Assembly (NCBI RefSeq): GCF_008711325.1
Contig: NZ_VXDB01000010.1
Coordinates: forward strand, 1 to 64,000
DNA: 64,000 nt
Direction of reading: 5' to 3'
Source of the DNA: Roseibium sediminis
Lineage (GTDB): Bacteria > Pseudomonadota > Alphaproteobacteria > Rhizobiales > Stappiaceae
Made by a program: the position numbers and the translations under genes. Positions 48,131 through 56,616 of the stretch are shown here, in pieces. Under the pieces are notes generated by a model. It searched no databases, had not been told where the DNA came from, and worked only from the letters and a program-made list of their open reading frames with translations. Numbering within the stretch: the first letter of the stretch is position 1; every line of letters starts with the position of its first letter.

Positions 48131-49092
48131 CCAAACTGACCATTGCTGTTCCCTCCAAGGGCCGCTTGCAGGAAAACACCCACGATTTCTTTGGCCGCGC
48201 AGGCCTTAAGGTCGTACAGCCGGGCGGTGCGAGAAACTATCAAGGCGCACTCAAGGGCGTCGACAATGTCGACATCGCCTTCCTGTCGGCTTCCGAGATT
48301 GCCCGTGCGCTTGCCATTGGCGAGGCGCATTTCGGCATCACCGGGCTGGATCTGGTCCACGAAAGCATTTCCGATCCGGACGCCAGCGTCCACCTGATCA
48401 CGCCACTTGGCTTTGGCTATGCCGACGTGGTTGTTGCCGTTCCCAAGGCGTGGATCGATGTCGACACTATGGCCGACCTCGGCGACGTGGCGTCCGATTT
48501 CCGCAGCCGTCATGGCCGCCGCCTGCGCGTTGCGACCAAATATGTGACGCTCACCCGGGCGTTCTTTGCCGAACACGGCATCGCTGACTACCGGATCGTG
48601 GAAAGCGCCGGGGCAACGGAAGGCGCACCGGCCGCGGACACGGCGGAGCTGATCGTCGACATCACGACAACAGGTTCGACGCTGGAAGCCAACAACCTGA
48701 AGATCCTCAATGATGGCGTGATCCTGAAAAGCCAGGCGCATCTTGTTGCCTCGCGCACGGCAAATTGGGATGACGAAGCCCTGTCTGCTGCGCGTTCGGT
48801 GCTGGACCGCGTGTCTGCCGAGGAAGCGGCGCGCAATTCCCGACGGATCAAGGCGACGGTCTCCGATGCCTCTGCCGCCATTGCTGCCCTTTCGGCGGAA
48901 GGGGCTGAGTTCCCCTTCGAAAGCCGGACAGACCGGACGCTTGAGCTGCTTTGCCCGAAAGCTAATGTGGCCGCCTGTGCAGATATCCTCATTGCCCACG
49001 GCGCAGAAACTGCCACCGTCGATGCGGTCGAGTATGTGTTCCGAAAGGAAAATGCCCTGTTTGACCCGCTGAAAGAGCGGTTGGGGAAGTAG
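48127..49092 (+). CDS. hisG: ATP phosphoribosyltransferase (short form)
   Basis: This 321-aa enzyme performs the first step of histidine synthesis, joining ATP and PRPP. It has the HisG N terminus ([19 protein letters not shown]) and the PRPP loop [18 protein letters not shown]. As a short-form HisG it needs HisZ, which is encoded just upstream with overlapping start and stop. The rest of the his pathway is not in the window. Confidence 0.95.
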   Translation: MTKLTIAVPSKGRLQENTHDFFGRAGLKVVQPGGARNYQGALKGVDNVDIAFLSASEIARALAIGEAHFGITGLDLVHESISDPDASVHLITPLGFGYADVVVAVPKAWIDVDTMADLGDVASDFRSRHGRRLRVATKYVTLTRAFFAEHGIADYRIVESAGATEGAPAADTAELIVDITTTGSTLEANNLKILNDGVILKSQAHLVASRTANWDDEALSAARSVLDRVSAEEAARNSRRIKATVSDASAAIAALSAEGAEFPFESRTDRTLELLCPKANVAACADILIAHGAETATVDAVEYVFRKENALFDPLKERLGK

Positions 49093-49219
49093 GGAGAGGT
49101 TTGCGGCCCCAAGCGCTGCCCTCCGACCAAACCCGTCCGTTGTCGTCCGCGACTTGATCGGGGACTGGCGAGCCCGGCTATGGGCCGTACGCACAGACCC
49201 TTAAGTTCGGGGCTCCCCG

Positions 49220-49251
49220 ATCCCGGATCTTCGCTTCGCTGCGTCCGGGAT
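49220..49251. repeat. REP-like palindrome ATCCCGGA/TCCGGGAT
   Basis: Perfect 8-bp arms flank a 16-nt loop rich in CTTCGCT. The look is of a short extragenic palindrome; copy number in the genome cannot be judged here. Confidence 0.6.
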
Positions 49252-49424
49252 GACAAAGGAGAGTTCCGGGAAGTTACATCTTCTGCGCGTCGGGTCTGGA
49301 GACGAGACAGAGGTCTTCAAAAAAAGCAGCTCCGGGACGGACTGAACGAAGGACGTCAGAGGCATTGCCGTTTTGACCCCTTAGTCATCCAGTTATTGTC
49401 CTGCAACTTGTCGGGTCTCTCCGT

Positions 49425-49540
49425 CCCCTCCCCCTTGTGGGGAGGGCAAGGGTGGGGGTGAGAAACCTCAACCAAATCGGGTCATTTGGTGGGCTGAGAT
49501 ATACCCCCACCCCTAACCCCTCCCCACAAGGGGGGAGGGG
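49425..49540. repeat. large imperfect inverted repeat of G/C runs, REP/BIME-like
   Basis: Two ~36-nt arms (49425-49459 and 49503-49540) are near-perfect inverted copies rich in CCCC and GGGG runs, each containing the core CTTGTGGGG or its inverse CCCCACAAG. A ~43-nt spacer separates them. The transcript would fold into a long hairpin. It is a typical mobile-like extragenic repeat. Confidence 0.75.
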
Positions 49541-49602
49541 AACTTTCCAACCCAACAAGCCGCTTACCATGATGAGCTCTGCGCGGTTATCTCCTACCTC
49601 GC

Positions 49603-50262
49603 TCACACGGGCCTCTTAACCCCCGCCCTCACCTTCTCGACTTCCGCCCGGCACTTGCAGCCTTCAAGGTGGTCGTTGACGAGCCCCATGGCCTGCATGA
49701 AGGCATAAACGGTTGTAGGGCCCACGAAGCTCCAGCCGCGTTTTTTCAGGTCCTTTGAGAGCGCTGTGCTTTCCGGCGTGCTGCCGAGGGTTTTGGCCGC
49801 GGCGAAATCCAGCACTTTTGGACGGTTTTCCGGCTTCGGCTCCCAACTCCAGAAATAGGCTGCAAGCGAGCCGAATTCCTTGCGCAGCTCAATTGCCCGT
49901 TTGGCATTGTTGATGGTGGATTCGATCTTCTTGCGGTGGCGGACAATCCCGGCATCTGCAAGGCATGCCTCGATTTCTTTCTCCCCATAGAGAGCGACCT
50001 TCTCGAAATCAAAGCCGGAAAAGGCCTTCCGGAACCCATCCCGTTTTCTCAGAATGGTCAGCCACGACAAGCCGGACTGGAACCCTTCAAGGCAGATCTT
50101 TTCAAACAGGCGGATGTCGTCCGTAACCGGTCGCCCCCATTCCGTATCGTGATAGACCCGATAGTCTTCAAGGCCCTGATGCCACCAGCATGTATGGATA
50201 CCGGATTCATCGGTGATGAGCCCGGTTAGCGGATCGCGGACAGCGGCGGGTTTGTCAGTCAT
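49603..50262 (-). CDS. tag: DNA-3-methyladenine glycosylase I
   Basis: This 219-aa base-excision repair enzyme removes 3-methyladenine from alkylated DNA. It has the Tag pattern: zinc ligand region TCWWH near the N terminus and H-x3-C at the end (DHLEGCKC), the YHDTEWGRPV segment, and GLSWLTILRKRDGFR. ATG 50262 is preferred to TTG 50280. Confidence 0.95.
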   Translation of the reverse strand: MTDKPAAVRDPLTGLITDESGIHTCWWHQGLEDYRVYHDTEWGRPVTDDIRLFEKICLEGFQSGLSWLTILRKRDGFRKAFSGFDFEKVALYGEKEIEACLADAGIVRHRKKIESTINNAKRAIELRKEFGSLAAYFWSWEPKPENRPKVLDFAAAKTLGSTPESTALSKDLKKRGWSFVGPTTVYAFMQAMGLVNDHLEGCKCRAEVEKVRAGVKRPV

Positions 50263-50335
50263 AGCCTGAAACTTTCTCAAATATTCTTGTTTTGTTCCTA
50301 TTCGAAAATTTCCGTATCGGCAAGTTCAAACGGAA

Positions 50336-50357
50336 ACGGCTCCGTTTCCGGAGCCGT
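50336..50357 (-). terminator. stem-loop terminator after the second cheZ
   Basis: A 9-bp perfect stem (ACGGCTCCG with CGGAGCCGT) and a 4-nt loop lie 26 nt past the stop of the minus-strand gene; on that strand a TTTCCGTTT tail follows. Confidence 0.7.
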
Positions 50358-50382
50358 CTGAAATCTCGATATCGGGTGACGA

Positions 50383-51147
50383 TCAGGCGAACAGGGCGTC
50401 GATATCGTCCTGTGTCGCAACATCCATGTCGGTCTCCAGAGACGGACCATTGAGCAGGGCTTCGTCGCCGGTACGATTGTCGCGCTTGGTGACCTCCATG
50501 GACTTGAAGGTCTCGATGCCGCCCCAGATGTCCATCATCTCGGTGATGCGGTCCTCGATAAAGCGAAGGGTGCCGACCACCTTGTTGATGCGTTGGCCTG
50601 TCAGATCCTGGAAGTTACAGGCTTCAAAAATCTGGACAATCTTTTCCTGGATGTCACTGGCCATGTCCTTCTCGCGGCCATCCAGATGCGCGGAAAGCGT
50701 GTTGGCGGTCTCGTCAATGAATTCGGCGGCAGACAGGATTGTTTCCGTTGCCCCTTCGGTGCCGCTTACAACGGCATCCAGTTCATTTGTCACGCGCTGC
50801 ATTTCGTCACCGTCCGAACCGGTCGTATGATGCAGCGTGGCAATTTCTTTCTTCGTCTGCGCGATGGCCTCGTAGATCGTATCCAGTTCAGCCTTCAGCT
50901 TTGCCGCCTCGGAGAGTTCCTTCTTGAACTCGTCAACGAGTTTGGCACTCATTTCTTCCTGGGTCATCCCCGGAGCCTGCTGCCCACCGCCCTGACCTAC
51001 GCCGGCCATGATGAGCTTGCGCAGAGCCGCCATTTCACCCATCAATTGCTGGTGACGGCGCTCTTCGACATGCTTCGGGTCGTCATGCGCTTCGTTCTTC
51101 AAGCGCATTGCGTGTTCCGCCCGGAAGGATCTCTTGATTGCGGACAT
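50383..51147 (-). CDS. CheZ-family protein phosphatase (copy 2)
   Basis: This 254-aa protein has the same active-site helix as the first CheZ: FEACNFQDLTGQRINKVV, with Asp181 and Gln185 in the D-x3-Q positions. It also ends with a CheY-binding-like tail (TQDDIDALF). Unlike copy 1 it has a charged, Gln/Gly-containing N-terminal extension (residues 1-75, including GQGGGQQAPG). ATG 51147 has GGGAGA 5 nt upstream. It stands alone, about 32 kb from cheY, and might act on another CheY-like partner. Confidence 0.85.
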   Translation of the reverse strand: MSAIKRSFRAEHAMRLKNEAHDDPKHVEERRHQQLMGEMAALRKLIMAGVGQGGGQQAPGMTQEEMSAKLVDEFKKELSEAAKLKAELDTIYEAIAQTKKEIATLHHTTGSDGDEMQRVTNELDAVVSGTEGATETILSAAEFIDETANTLSAHLDGREKDMASDIQEKIVQIFEACNFQDLTGQRINKVVGTLRFIEDRITEMMDIWGGIETFKSMEVTKRDNRTGDEALLNGPSLETDMDVATQDDIDALFA

Positions 51148-51411
51148 ACTATCTCCCGTCACTATCGTACAAATGGGCGCGCCCTTAATTGCCCAAGACC
51201 TCCAGTTAAACCGCTATTTTTAAATTTTTCGTTTCGCGGAAGAAAATAATGCCCATGTACCCATGCGGAAAATTGCCAATCAAACGCTCATATTTTCAGT
51301 TTGCACTCCTTAGTAAACCATTGTCTGGTCAATTCGTGAAACTATGTCTAATAATCTTGCCTGAGAGATGCCTATCCGGCCAATAAAAACGGACCACGAC
51401 AGAAATACAGT

Positions 51412-52125
51412 ATGCGGGCAATTACTTCGATTCTCTATGTCCTGGTGTGTCTCCTCATGACGGCTCGCGCTCAGGCTGCGGGCGCATTCTCCACCGACGA
51501 ACTGCTGACGGGCTTTGAGAAAACGGTGTTCGGGCTGGAATACCGGGCGTGGAGTTGGCAACCCTACACGGTCAAGAAATACACCACTCCCGTGCGCTTC
51601 TCGGTCCATAATCTTGCCCAGACCGACCGCAGACCCGTGGTCAATGGCTTCATCCGTGAGATCAACCGCAAGATTCGCGGATTGAACGCGCGCATGGCCT
51701 CCTCCCCCGGTGAAGCCAATTTCGAAGTCTTCGTCGTGGACCGCCATCAGTATGCCGATGTCATCCGCAGGGACATTTACAGGGATGCGAAAGCGGACGC
51801 ACCCGGCAGGTGTCTGGTGCGGGTCGTGTCAGGCAAGGACGGCATCAAACGCTCGTCTGCGGTGATCGTGTCGGATGAGGGCGAATTTCTGTTCAGGCGC
51901 TGCCTCGTTGAGGAAGTCCTTCAGGGACTCGGGCCGATGAATGACGACAAGGCCCTCACCCATTCCGTGTTTAATGACACGTCACGCCACAGCCGCTTCA
52001 CCGTGTTCGATCAGGTCCTGCTGAACATGCTGTATGACGCCCGCGTGAAGCCGGGAATGTCCTTCCAGCAGATCCAGACGATCCTTCCAATTGTGGCGAG
52101 AGATGCCCTCAAGAGGGTCCGCTGA
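51412..52125 (+). CDS. exported DUF2927 protein
   Basis: This 237-aa protein has a signal peptide (ITSILYVLVCLLMTARAQAA) and a DUF2927 domain, recognised by RCLVEEVLQGLGPMNDD, SVFND and FDQVLLNMLYD. DUF2927 proteins are secreted or lipid-linked, and their function is unknown; the motif CLVEE-LGP resembles a metallopeptidase-like helix but without HExxH. No operon partner is visible. Confidence 0.82.
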   Translation: MRAITSILYVLVCLLMTARAQAAGAFSTDELLTGFEKTVFGLEYRAWSWQPYTVKKYTTPVRFSVHNLAQTDRRPVVNGFIREINRKIRGLNARMASSPGEANFEVFVVDRHQYADVIRRDIYRDAKADAPGRCLVRVVSGKDGIKRSSAVIVSDEGEFLFRRCLVEEVLQGLGPMNDDKALTHSVFNDTSRHSRFTVFDQVLLNMLYDARVKPGMSFQQIQTILPIVARDALKRVR

Positions 52126-52439
52126 CACTCAAATTCGAGTCTCCGCGCACCACTTTACCGCCCCAACCGGTTTCGTCAGCGGTTTTCCGCGCCAAGGAAC
52201 AATAACTTCCCGCCAATTCGAATTAACCATGAAATATTCCTGTTTCCGGGAACTTGCCGAGTGCTTGCGCGAGATCGGGCGGATCGATTTACGTATTTTC
52301 AATCAAGTTTTCAAAGACCTTGATAACCATACGTTCGAAAAGAACACATGGTCGCCAATTTATTTACATAGTCGGTAAAATCCGAATGTATTATGCCCCG
52401 ATCTGGTACTCGGTTATTTCCGGACTGGGGAGATGAATT
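52126..52439. other. intergenic region before the L,D-transpeptidase gene
   Basis: About 314 AT-rich bases with short spurious frames. It must include the promoter of the transpeptidase gene; I see no distinct operator or terminator. Confidence 0.5.
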
Positions 52440-53204
52440 GTGAAGCGTACATCTTTTAAGGCGCCACGGCTCGGCATCTTGCCCGGCATGGTGGTTGCCG
52501 TCATTGCGGGCCTTGGCGGACTGATTTCGACCGCATCGGCTGGGCAGGTGGCTCCGCCGCCGCTCGTGCTTAGCCCAAATCTGGCGGAACCGTGGGTTCT
52601 GCAACTGCAGCCGAACAGGCAGCAGGTCATCCATCGGCAGACGACCGCTCCGCGTCAGGCGCGCCAGCAAACCTGGCAACAGCCGGCAAGGGTTCAACAA
52701 CCGGCCCGTGTACAGCAGGCTTCTGTCGGCAACCCGGCTCCGCAGCCTCGCAGACAGATTGACCCGATCTACTTGCCGACCATCGTGGACTACCATGGCC
52801 CGCACAAGCCGGGCACTGTCGTCATCGACACCGAACAGAAGTTCCTGTTCCTGGTCCAGAAAGACGGAACAGCCCGCCGTTATGGGGTTGGCGTTGGCAA
52901 GCCGGGCTTTGAGTGGGCCGGCACGCACAAGGTGACCCGCAAGTCCGAATGGCCGGATTGGCGCCCGCCTGCGGAAATGCGCAAGCGCCGTCCCGATTTG
53001 CCGACCTTCATGCCGGGCGGTCCGGAAAATCCGCTAGGGGCTCGCGCGCTTTATCTCGGCTCCACCCTCTATCGCATTCACGGCTCCAATCAGCCGTGGA
53101 CTATCGGACAGGCCGTCTCTTCCGGCTGCATCCGCATGCGCAACGAGGATGTGACCGACCTTTATGATCGTGTTCCGGTTGGAGCAACCGTTCACGTGCT
53201 CTGA
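52440..53204 (+). CDS. L,D-transpeptidase (YkuD family)
   Basis: This 254-aa exported protein has a hydrophobic N-terminal export segment (about residues 10-34), a Gln/Pro/Arg-rich linker with repeated ARVQQP (about 55-110) and a C-terminal YkuD domain. The catalytic motif HGSNQPWTIGQAVSSGCIRM has the Cys and His of the family. Such enzymes cross-link peptidoglycan through 3-3 bonds or attach lipoproteins. The start is GTG 52440. An adjacent imperfect hairpin is listed separately. Confidence 0.92.
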   Translation: MKRTSFKAPRLGILPGMVVAVIAGLGGLISTASAGQVAPPPLVLSPNLAEPWVLQLQPNRQQVIHRQTTAPRQARQQTWQQPARVQQPARVQQASVGNPAPQPRRQIDPIYLPTIVDYHGPHKPGTVVIDTEQKFLFLVQKDGTARRYGVGVGKPGFEWAGTHKVTRKSEWPDWRPPAEMRKRRPDLPTFMPGGPENPLGARALYLGSTLYRIHGSNQPWTIGQAVSSGCIRMRNEDVTDLYDRVPVGATVHVL

Positions 53205-53209
53205 TCTGA

Positions 53210-53248
53210 TCAGGCGCTGTCTCCGATTACCAACGGATCGGCGCCTGA
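53210..53248. repeat. 8-bp inverted repeat after the transpeptidase gene
   Basis: TCAGGCGC and GCGCCTGA, 23 nt apart, make a perfect stem just after the stop codon. The loop can fold further (CCGA with TCGG). There is no T-run, so termination is uncertain. Confidence 0.4.
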
Positions 53249-53325
53249 ACTCTCCCTTTCGTGGGCAATCGCTTTATTCCAGTCGGTTGCGACGGAACCT
53301 CAACCAAGAATAACAGTCTGAGGCG

Positions 53326-53979
53326 TCAGACAAAATAGGACTGGAACAAGGCCCTCCATTGGGTCTTGTCTCCAGTCCACTCACTTTCATCCGCTTTCAT
53401 CACGTGGATATTCTCATCAAGGACCCCGCCATGGCGGTCGGGATGGCTGACGATGAGATATTCGCACTGCCTGTCGAGAAAATTGTCGACCGCTTTCATA
53501 AGCCGTTCCAATTGACTTTGGTTGAATTTGATACAAGCCATCTCAGTTTCGAAAGCAACATCCGACAGATTGTTCTGGCTGTTCGAGATCACAAAGATCA
53601 CCCGCTCGACTTCAGAAAGCCCGATAAACTTCTCCCGCAGATAACCGAACTTCGAGTGTTCTCTTTCGAAAAATCGATCGATATCTGGCGGCATATCCGC
53701 TTCCCGAAAGTGATGCAGGAAGCGAATTCCATACGGCATCCATGTCGGACATCCGGGCCCAGGTCGGATTGAATCCCTAGTAAACAACTGAAATCCATCA
53801 CAAAATAAATCAGCCAGTCCGGAAATAGGGGAAATCAGACCATCAAAAAAATGGCGCGTGGGCTCGAACGTCTGATCAAGCAACCCACTGAACGTATCGA
53901 CATGGGTTCGGATCTGACGCGAGCTCTGGCAGGACATGCCAAGACTGACAATTGCCGTTGATCCGCTTTGAGCGGACAT
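53326..53979 (-). CDS. DUF1796-like putative cysteine peptidase
   Basis: This 217-aa soluble protein starts with AIVSLGMSCQSSRQIRTH, like the SLGxxC entry motif of the DUF1796 (papain-like cysteine peptidase) family, where the Cys would be the nucleophile. Further family-like points are a Phe-Phe-Asp segment (RHFFDGLIS) and a late His in VSHPDRHGG. The assignment rests on these short motifs. Base composition looks less GC-rich than its neighbours, and it is placed between unrelated genes, so transfer is possible. It lies 12 nt after glcF on the same strand. Confidence 0.5.
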   Translation of the reverse strand: MSAQSGSTAIVSLGMSCQSSRQIRTHVDTFSGLLDQTFEPTRHFFDGLISPISGLADLFCDGFQLFTRDSIRPGPGCPTWMPYGIRFLHHFREADMPPDIDRFFEREHSKFGYLREKFIGLSEVERVIFVISNSQNNLSDVAFETEMACIKFNQSQLERLMKAVDNFLDRQCEYLIVSHPDRHGGVLDENIHVMKADESEWTGDKTQWRALFQSYFV

Positions 53980-53990
53980 GCCGCAACTCC

Positions 53991-55322
53991 TTATGCCGTT
54001 TCAAAAAGACCTCCTTCAAATAAGGCTTCCGGCAATGGACCACCATAGGCCCAATCAATAAGTTCCACAGTGTGCACAATTGGAATATCCGTCCCCAGTC
54101 CGATCTGGGTCATGCAGCCGATATTCCCCGTGGCAATCAAATCCGGCTTCGTCTTTTCGATATTGGCAACCTTTCGGGCTCTCAGCTTTCCCGCAATCTC
54201 CGGCTGAAGAATGTTGTAGGTGCCAGCTGATCCGCAGCATAAATGGCCTTCAGGAACGTCCTTCACTTCAAACCCCGCCGCTTTCAGCAGCTTCTTCGGC
54301 TGCAGGGTGATCTTCTGTCCATGCTGCATGGAACAGGCGGAATGATAGGCGACGACCAGTCCCGCACCGACGGAGGATGGTCCAAGATCGGCCGTTGCAA
54401 GAAATTCCGTAACGTCCTTCGCCAGAGCAGAAACGCGGGCCGCCTTCTGCGCGTAGTTCGGATCATCACGCAGCATGAACCCATAGTCCTTGATGGTCGT
54501 GCCACAGCCTGATGCGGTGATCAGGATCGCATCCAGTCCGCCATTCTCCAGCTCGCGGGTCCATGCATCCACGTTGCGCCGGGCGTTTACAAGAGAGGCA
54601 TCTTCCTGCCCCATGTGATGCACCAGTGCGCCGCAGCACCCCTCGCCTTTTGGCAGAACCACTTCATATCCCGTGCGCGTGAGAAGCCGCACTGTTGCCT
54701 CGTTGATCCCCGGATTGAGAACCGGTTGGGCACAGCCGGTCAAAAGCGCAACCCGCCCCTTTCGAGCCGATGATGCGGCCGCAAGGACATCGCCGCTTTT
54801 CAGGCGAGAGGGGGATGGAGCCTTGCCGGGCGCAAGCTCCAGCATTGCGCCCAGCTTTGCGAACGGTCCTCCAGCCTTTTTGAACAGAAAGGCAAACGGT
54901 CTTGCATAAAAGGCCAGCGCAAGAGCTGCCCGAAAGCGAGCCGGAAACGGCAGGACAGTTGCAAGCACCTGCCGCATAACACGCTCCATGAAGGGCCGCT
55001 TGTAGGTCTTTTCGATATGTGCCCGGGCATGATCCACCAGATGCATGTAGTGAACACCGGAAGGGCAAGTGGTCATGCAGGACAGACAGGAAAGACAGCG
55101 GTCTATGTGTTTGACCACCCTCTTGTCCGCAGGCCGGTCATTTTCCAGCATGTCCTTGATCAGGTAGATCCGGCCTCGTGGACTGTCGAGCTCATCGCCC
55201 AGCAATGTGAACGTCGGGCAAGTGGCCGTACAGAACCCGCAGTGAACGCATTTGCGCAGGATCTTCTCGGATTCAGCAAGGTGGCTGTCCTTCAGTTGCT
55301 CGGCTGTGAAGTTCGTTTGCAT
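53991..55322 (-). CDS. glcF: glycolate oxidase iron-sulfur subunit
   Basis: This 443-aa protein has two 4Fe-4S ferredoxin-type motifs (CVHCGFCTATCP and CLSCLSCMTTCP) and two CCG-type repeats (GEGCCGALVHHMG and GHLCCGSAGTYNILQ), as in GlcF. With GlcD and GlcE it passes electrons from glycolate to the quinone pool at the inner membrane. It is last in the glcDEF operon. Confidence 0.95.
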   Translation of the reverse strand: MQTNFTAEQLKDSHLAESEKILRKCVHCGFCTATCPTFTLLGDELDSPRGRIYLIKDMLENDRPADKRVVKHIDRCLSCLSCMTTCPSGVHYMHLVDHARAHIEKTYKRPFMERVMRQVLATVLPFPARFRAALALAFYARPFAFLFKKAGGPFAKLGAMLELAPGKAPSPSRLKSGDVLAAASSARKGRVALLTGCAQPVLNPGINEATVRLLTRTGYEVVLPKGEGCCGALVHHMGQEDASLVNARRNVDAWTRELENGGLDAILITASGCGTTIKDYGFMLRDDPNYAQKAARVSALAKDVTEFLATADLGPSSVGAGLVVAYHSACSMQHGQKITLQPKKLLKAAGFEVKDVPEGHLCCGSAGTYNILQPEIAGKLRARKVANIEKTKPDLIATGNIGCMTQIGLGTDIPIVHTVELIDWAYGGPLPEALFEGGLFETA

Positions 55323-55383
55323 TTGCGGTTACCCGGACTTGCGTGATCGCGCTGAACTGGAAAACGGAGAGCTGTAAAATGGT

Positions 55384-56574
55384 CTAGATAGACGAATACA
55401 TGCGCCCCGGATTGAGAATGCCCTTGGGATCGAACTGATGCTTCAGGCGTGAGGACAAGGCGACCAAAGCGGCCGGCTGCGGCTCGAAGACGTCCACGGA
55501 CGAACGCACCGGTGCATCCGCACGCACCAAGGTTGCGTGCCCTCCGCCTGCGGACACAACCGCCTTGCGAATTTCATCCACATGCGGTGCGCCGTCCGGG
55601 CAGGAAAGCCACACCAAACCGCCGCTCCAGTCATAGAAGAGAGTTGCGCCGAACTGTTCGCGCACAATCTTGCCAAATACCGCGCCCGATGCAGGAGCAA
55701 GGGAAACCTTCCAGACAGGATCCTGAGTGCCTGCAAGCGGCAAAACATCCCGGATAGACTTCCAAAGGACTTCCGACGCGGCATCAGCGACCGATTGCGC
55801 TGCCCCATAGGGCTTCAGGAGCTGTTGAAGTGCCTTTACCCGATAGGCGACTGAGGCAGAAAAACCTTCGAGCCGCAAAACGGTTCGTGCAGTGCCTTCA
55901 CTGACACTGGCCGGCAGGTGCGCTGCTCCCGAGACTTCCGCCGACGACCCCATGGCCTTGCACATGGCAGCAATCGCCTCTTCGTCAGAAAGGTTCTCAA
56001 GGATCAGGCTCGTGCTGGTTTCCGGTTTCGGATTTACCTTCAACGTGATTTCGGTCGCGACGGAAAGCGTTCCCCAGGAACCGCAGAGCGCGCGCGGCAG
56101 ATCATAGCCGGTCACATTCTTCACGACCTTGCCGCCTGACTTGAAGAGTTCACCTCGTCCGGACACCGCCTCAAGTCCCAGAACATGATCGCGCGCTGCC
56201 CCCGCCTTGATCCGACGCGGCCCGGACAGGTTGGCGCCCAGAACTCCGCCAATCGTGCCTTCTCCCGGCTCTCGACCCAGCAGCGGCCCCATGTCCATTG
56301 GTTCGAAAGACAGTTCCTGCCCATTGCCGGCGACAAGTTGTTCTATCTCGCGGATCGGCGTGCCTGCCCGAACGGTCAAAACAAGTTCGGCCGGTTCATA
56401 GGTTTCCACTCCGGACAGGCCGGACAGATCAAGGACATGCGCGCTCTGAACGGGACGACCCAGTGAGCGTTTCGATCCCTGTCCAACAATTTCCAGCGGT
56501 TGCTCCTCGGCCGCCGCCCAACCCACCGCCTCGCAGACGTCTTTCGCGTCCCTCGGCTTCAAATTCGCATCCAT
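55384..56574 (-). CDS. glcE: glycolate oxidase FAD-binding subunit
   Basis: This 396-aa flavoprotein subunit has an FAD_binding_4 domain (LEIVGQGSKRSLGRP, GTIGGVLGANLSGPRRI) but lacks the larger GlcD C-terminal part. It starts at ATG 56574 with GGAGAGG upstream. It follows glcD by 42 nt and precedes glcF by 61 nt. Confidence 0.93.
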   Translation of the reverse strand: MDANLKPRDAKDVCEAVGWAAAEEQPLEIVGQGSKRSLGRPVQSAHVLDLSGLSGVETYEPAELVLTVRAGTPIREIEQLVAGNGQELSFEPMDMGPLLGREPGEGTIGGVLGANLSGPRRIKAGAARDHVLGLEAVSGRGELFKSGGKVVKNVTGYDLPRALCGSWGTLSVATEITLKVNPKPETSTSLILENLSDEEAIAAMCKAMGSSAEVSGAAHLPASVSEGTARTVLRLEGFSASVAYRVKALQQLLKPYGAAQSVADAASEVLWKSIRDVLPLAGTQDPVWKVSLAPASGAVFGKIVREQFGATLFYDWSGGLVWLSCPDGAPHVDEIRKAVVSAGGGHATLVRADAPVRSSVDVFEPQPAALVALSSRLKHQFDPKGILNPGRMYSSI

Positions 56575-56616
56575 TGCCTCTCCCCGCCTGATGCCGAATG
56601 GATCAGGTTGCAATAC

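Larger units (their letters stand above)
49093..49602. other. repeat-bearing intergenic region
   Basis: About 510 bases between hisG and tag, with no credible gene. It holds two palindromic elements (listed separately) of the kind scattered in Rhizobiales genomes. Confidence 0.75.

Noticed and set aside
49425..49540. Long inverted repeat considered as a terminator or small insertion element
   Set aside because: There is no T-run, no terminal target duplication and no transposase, so a REP/BIME-like repeat fits better.
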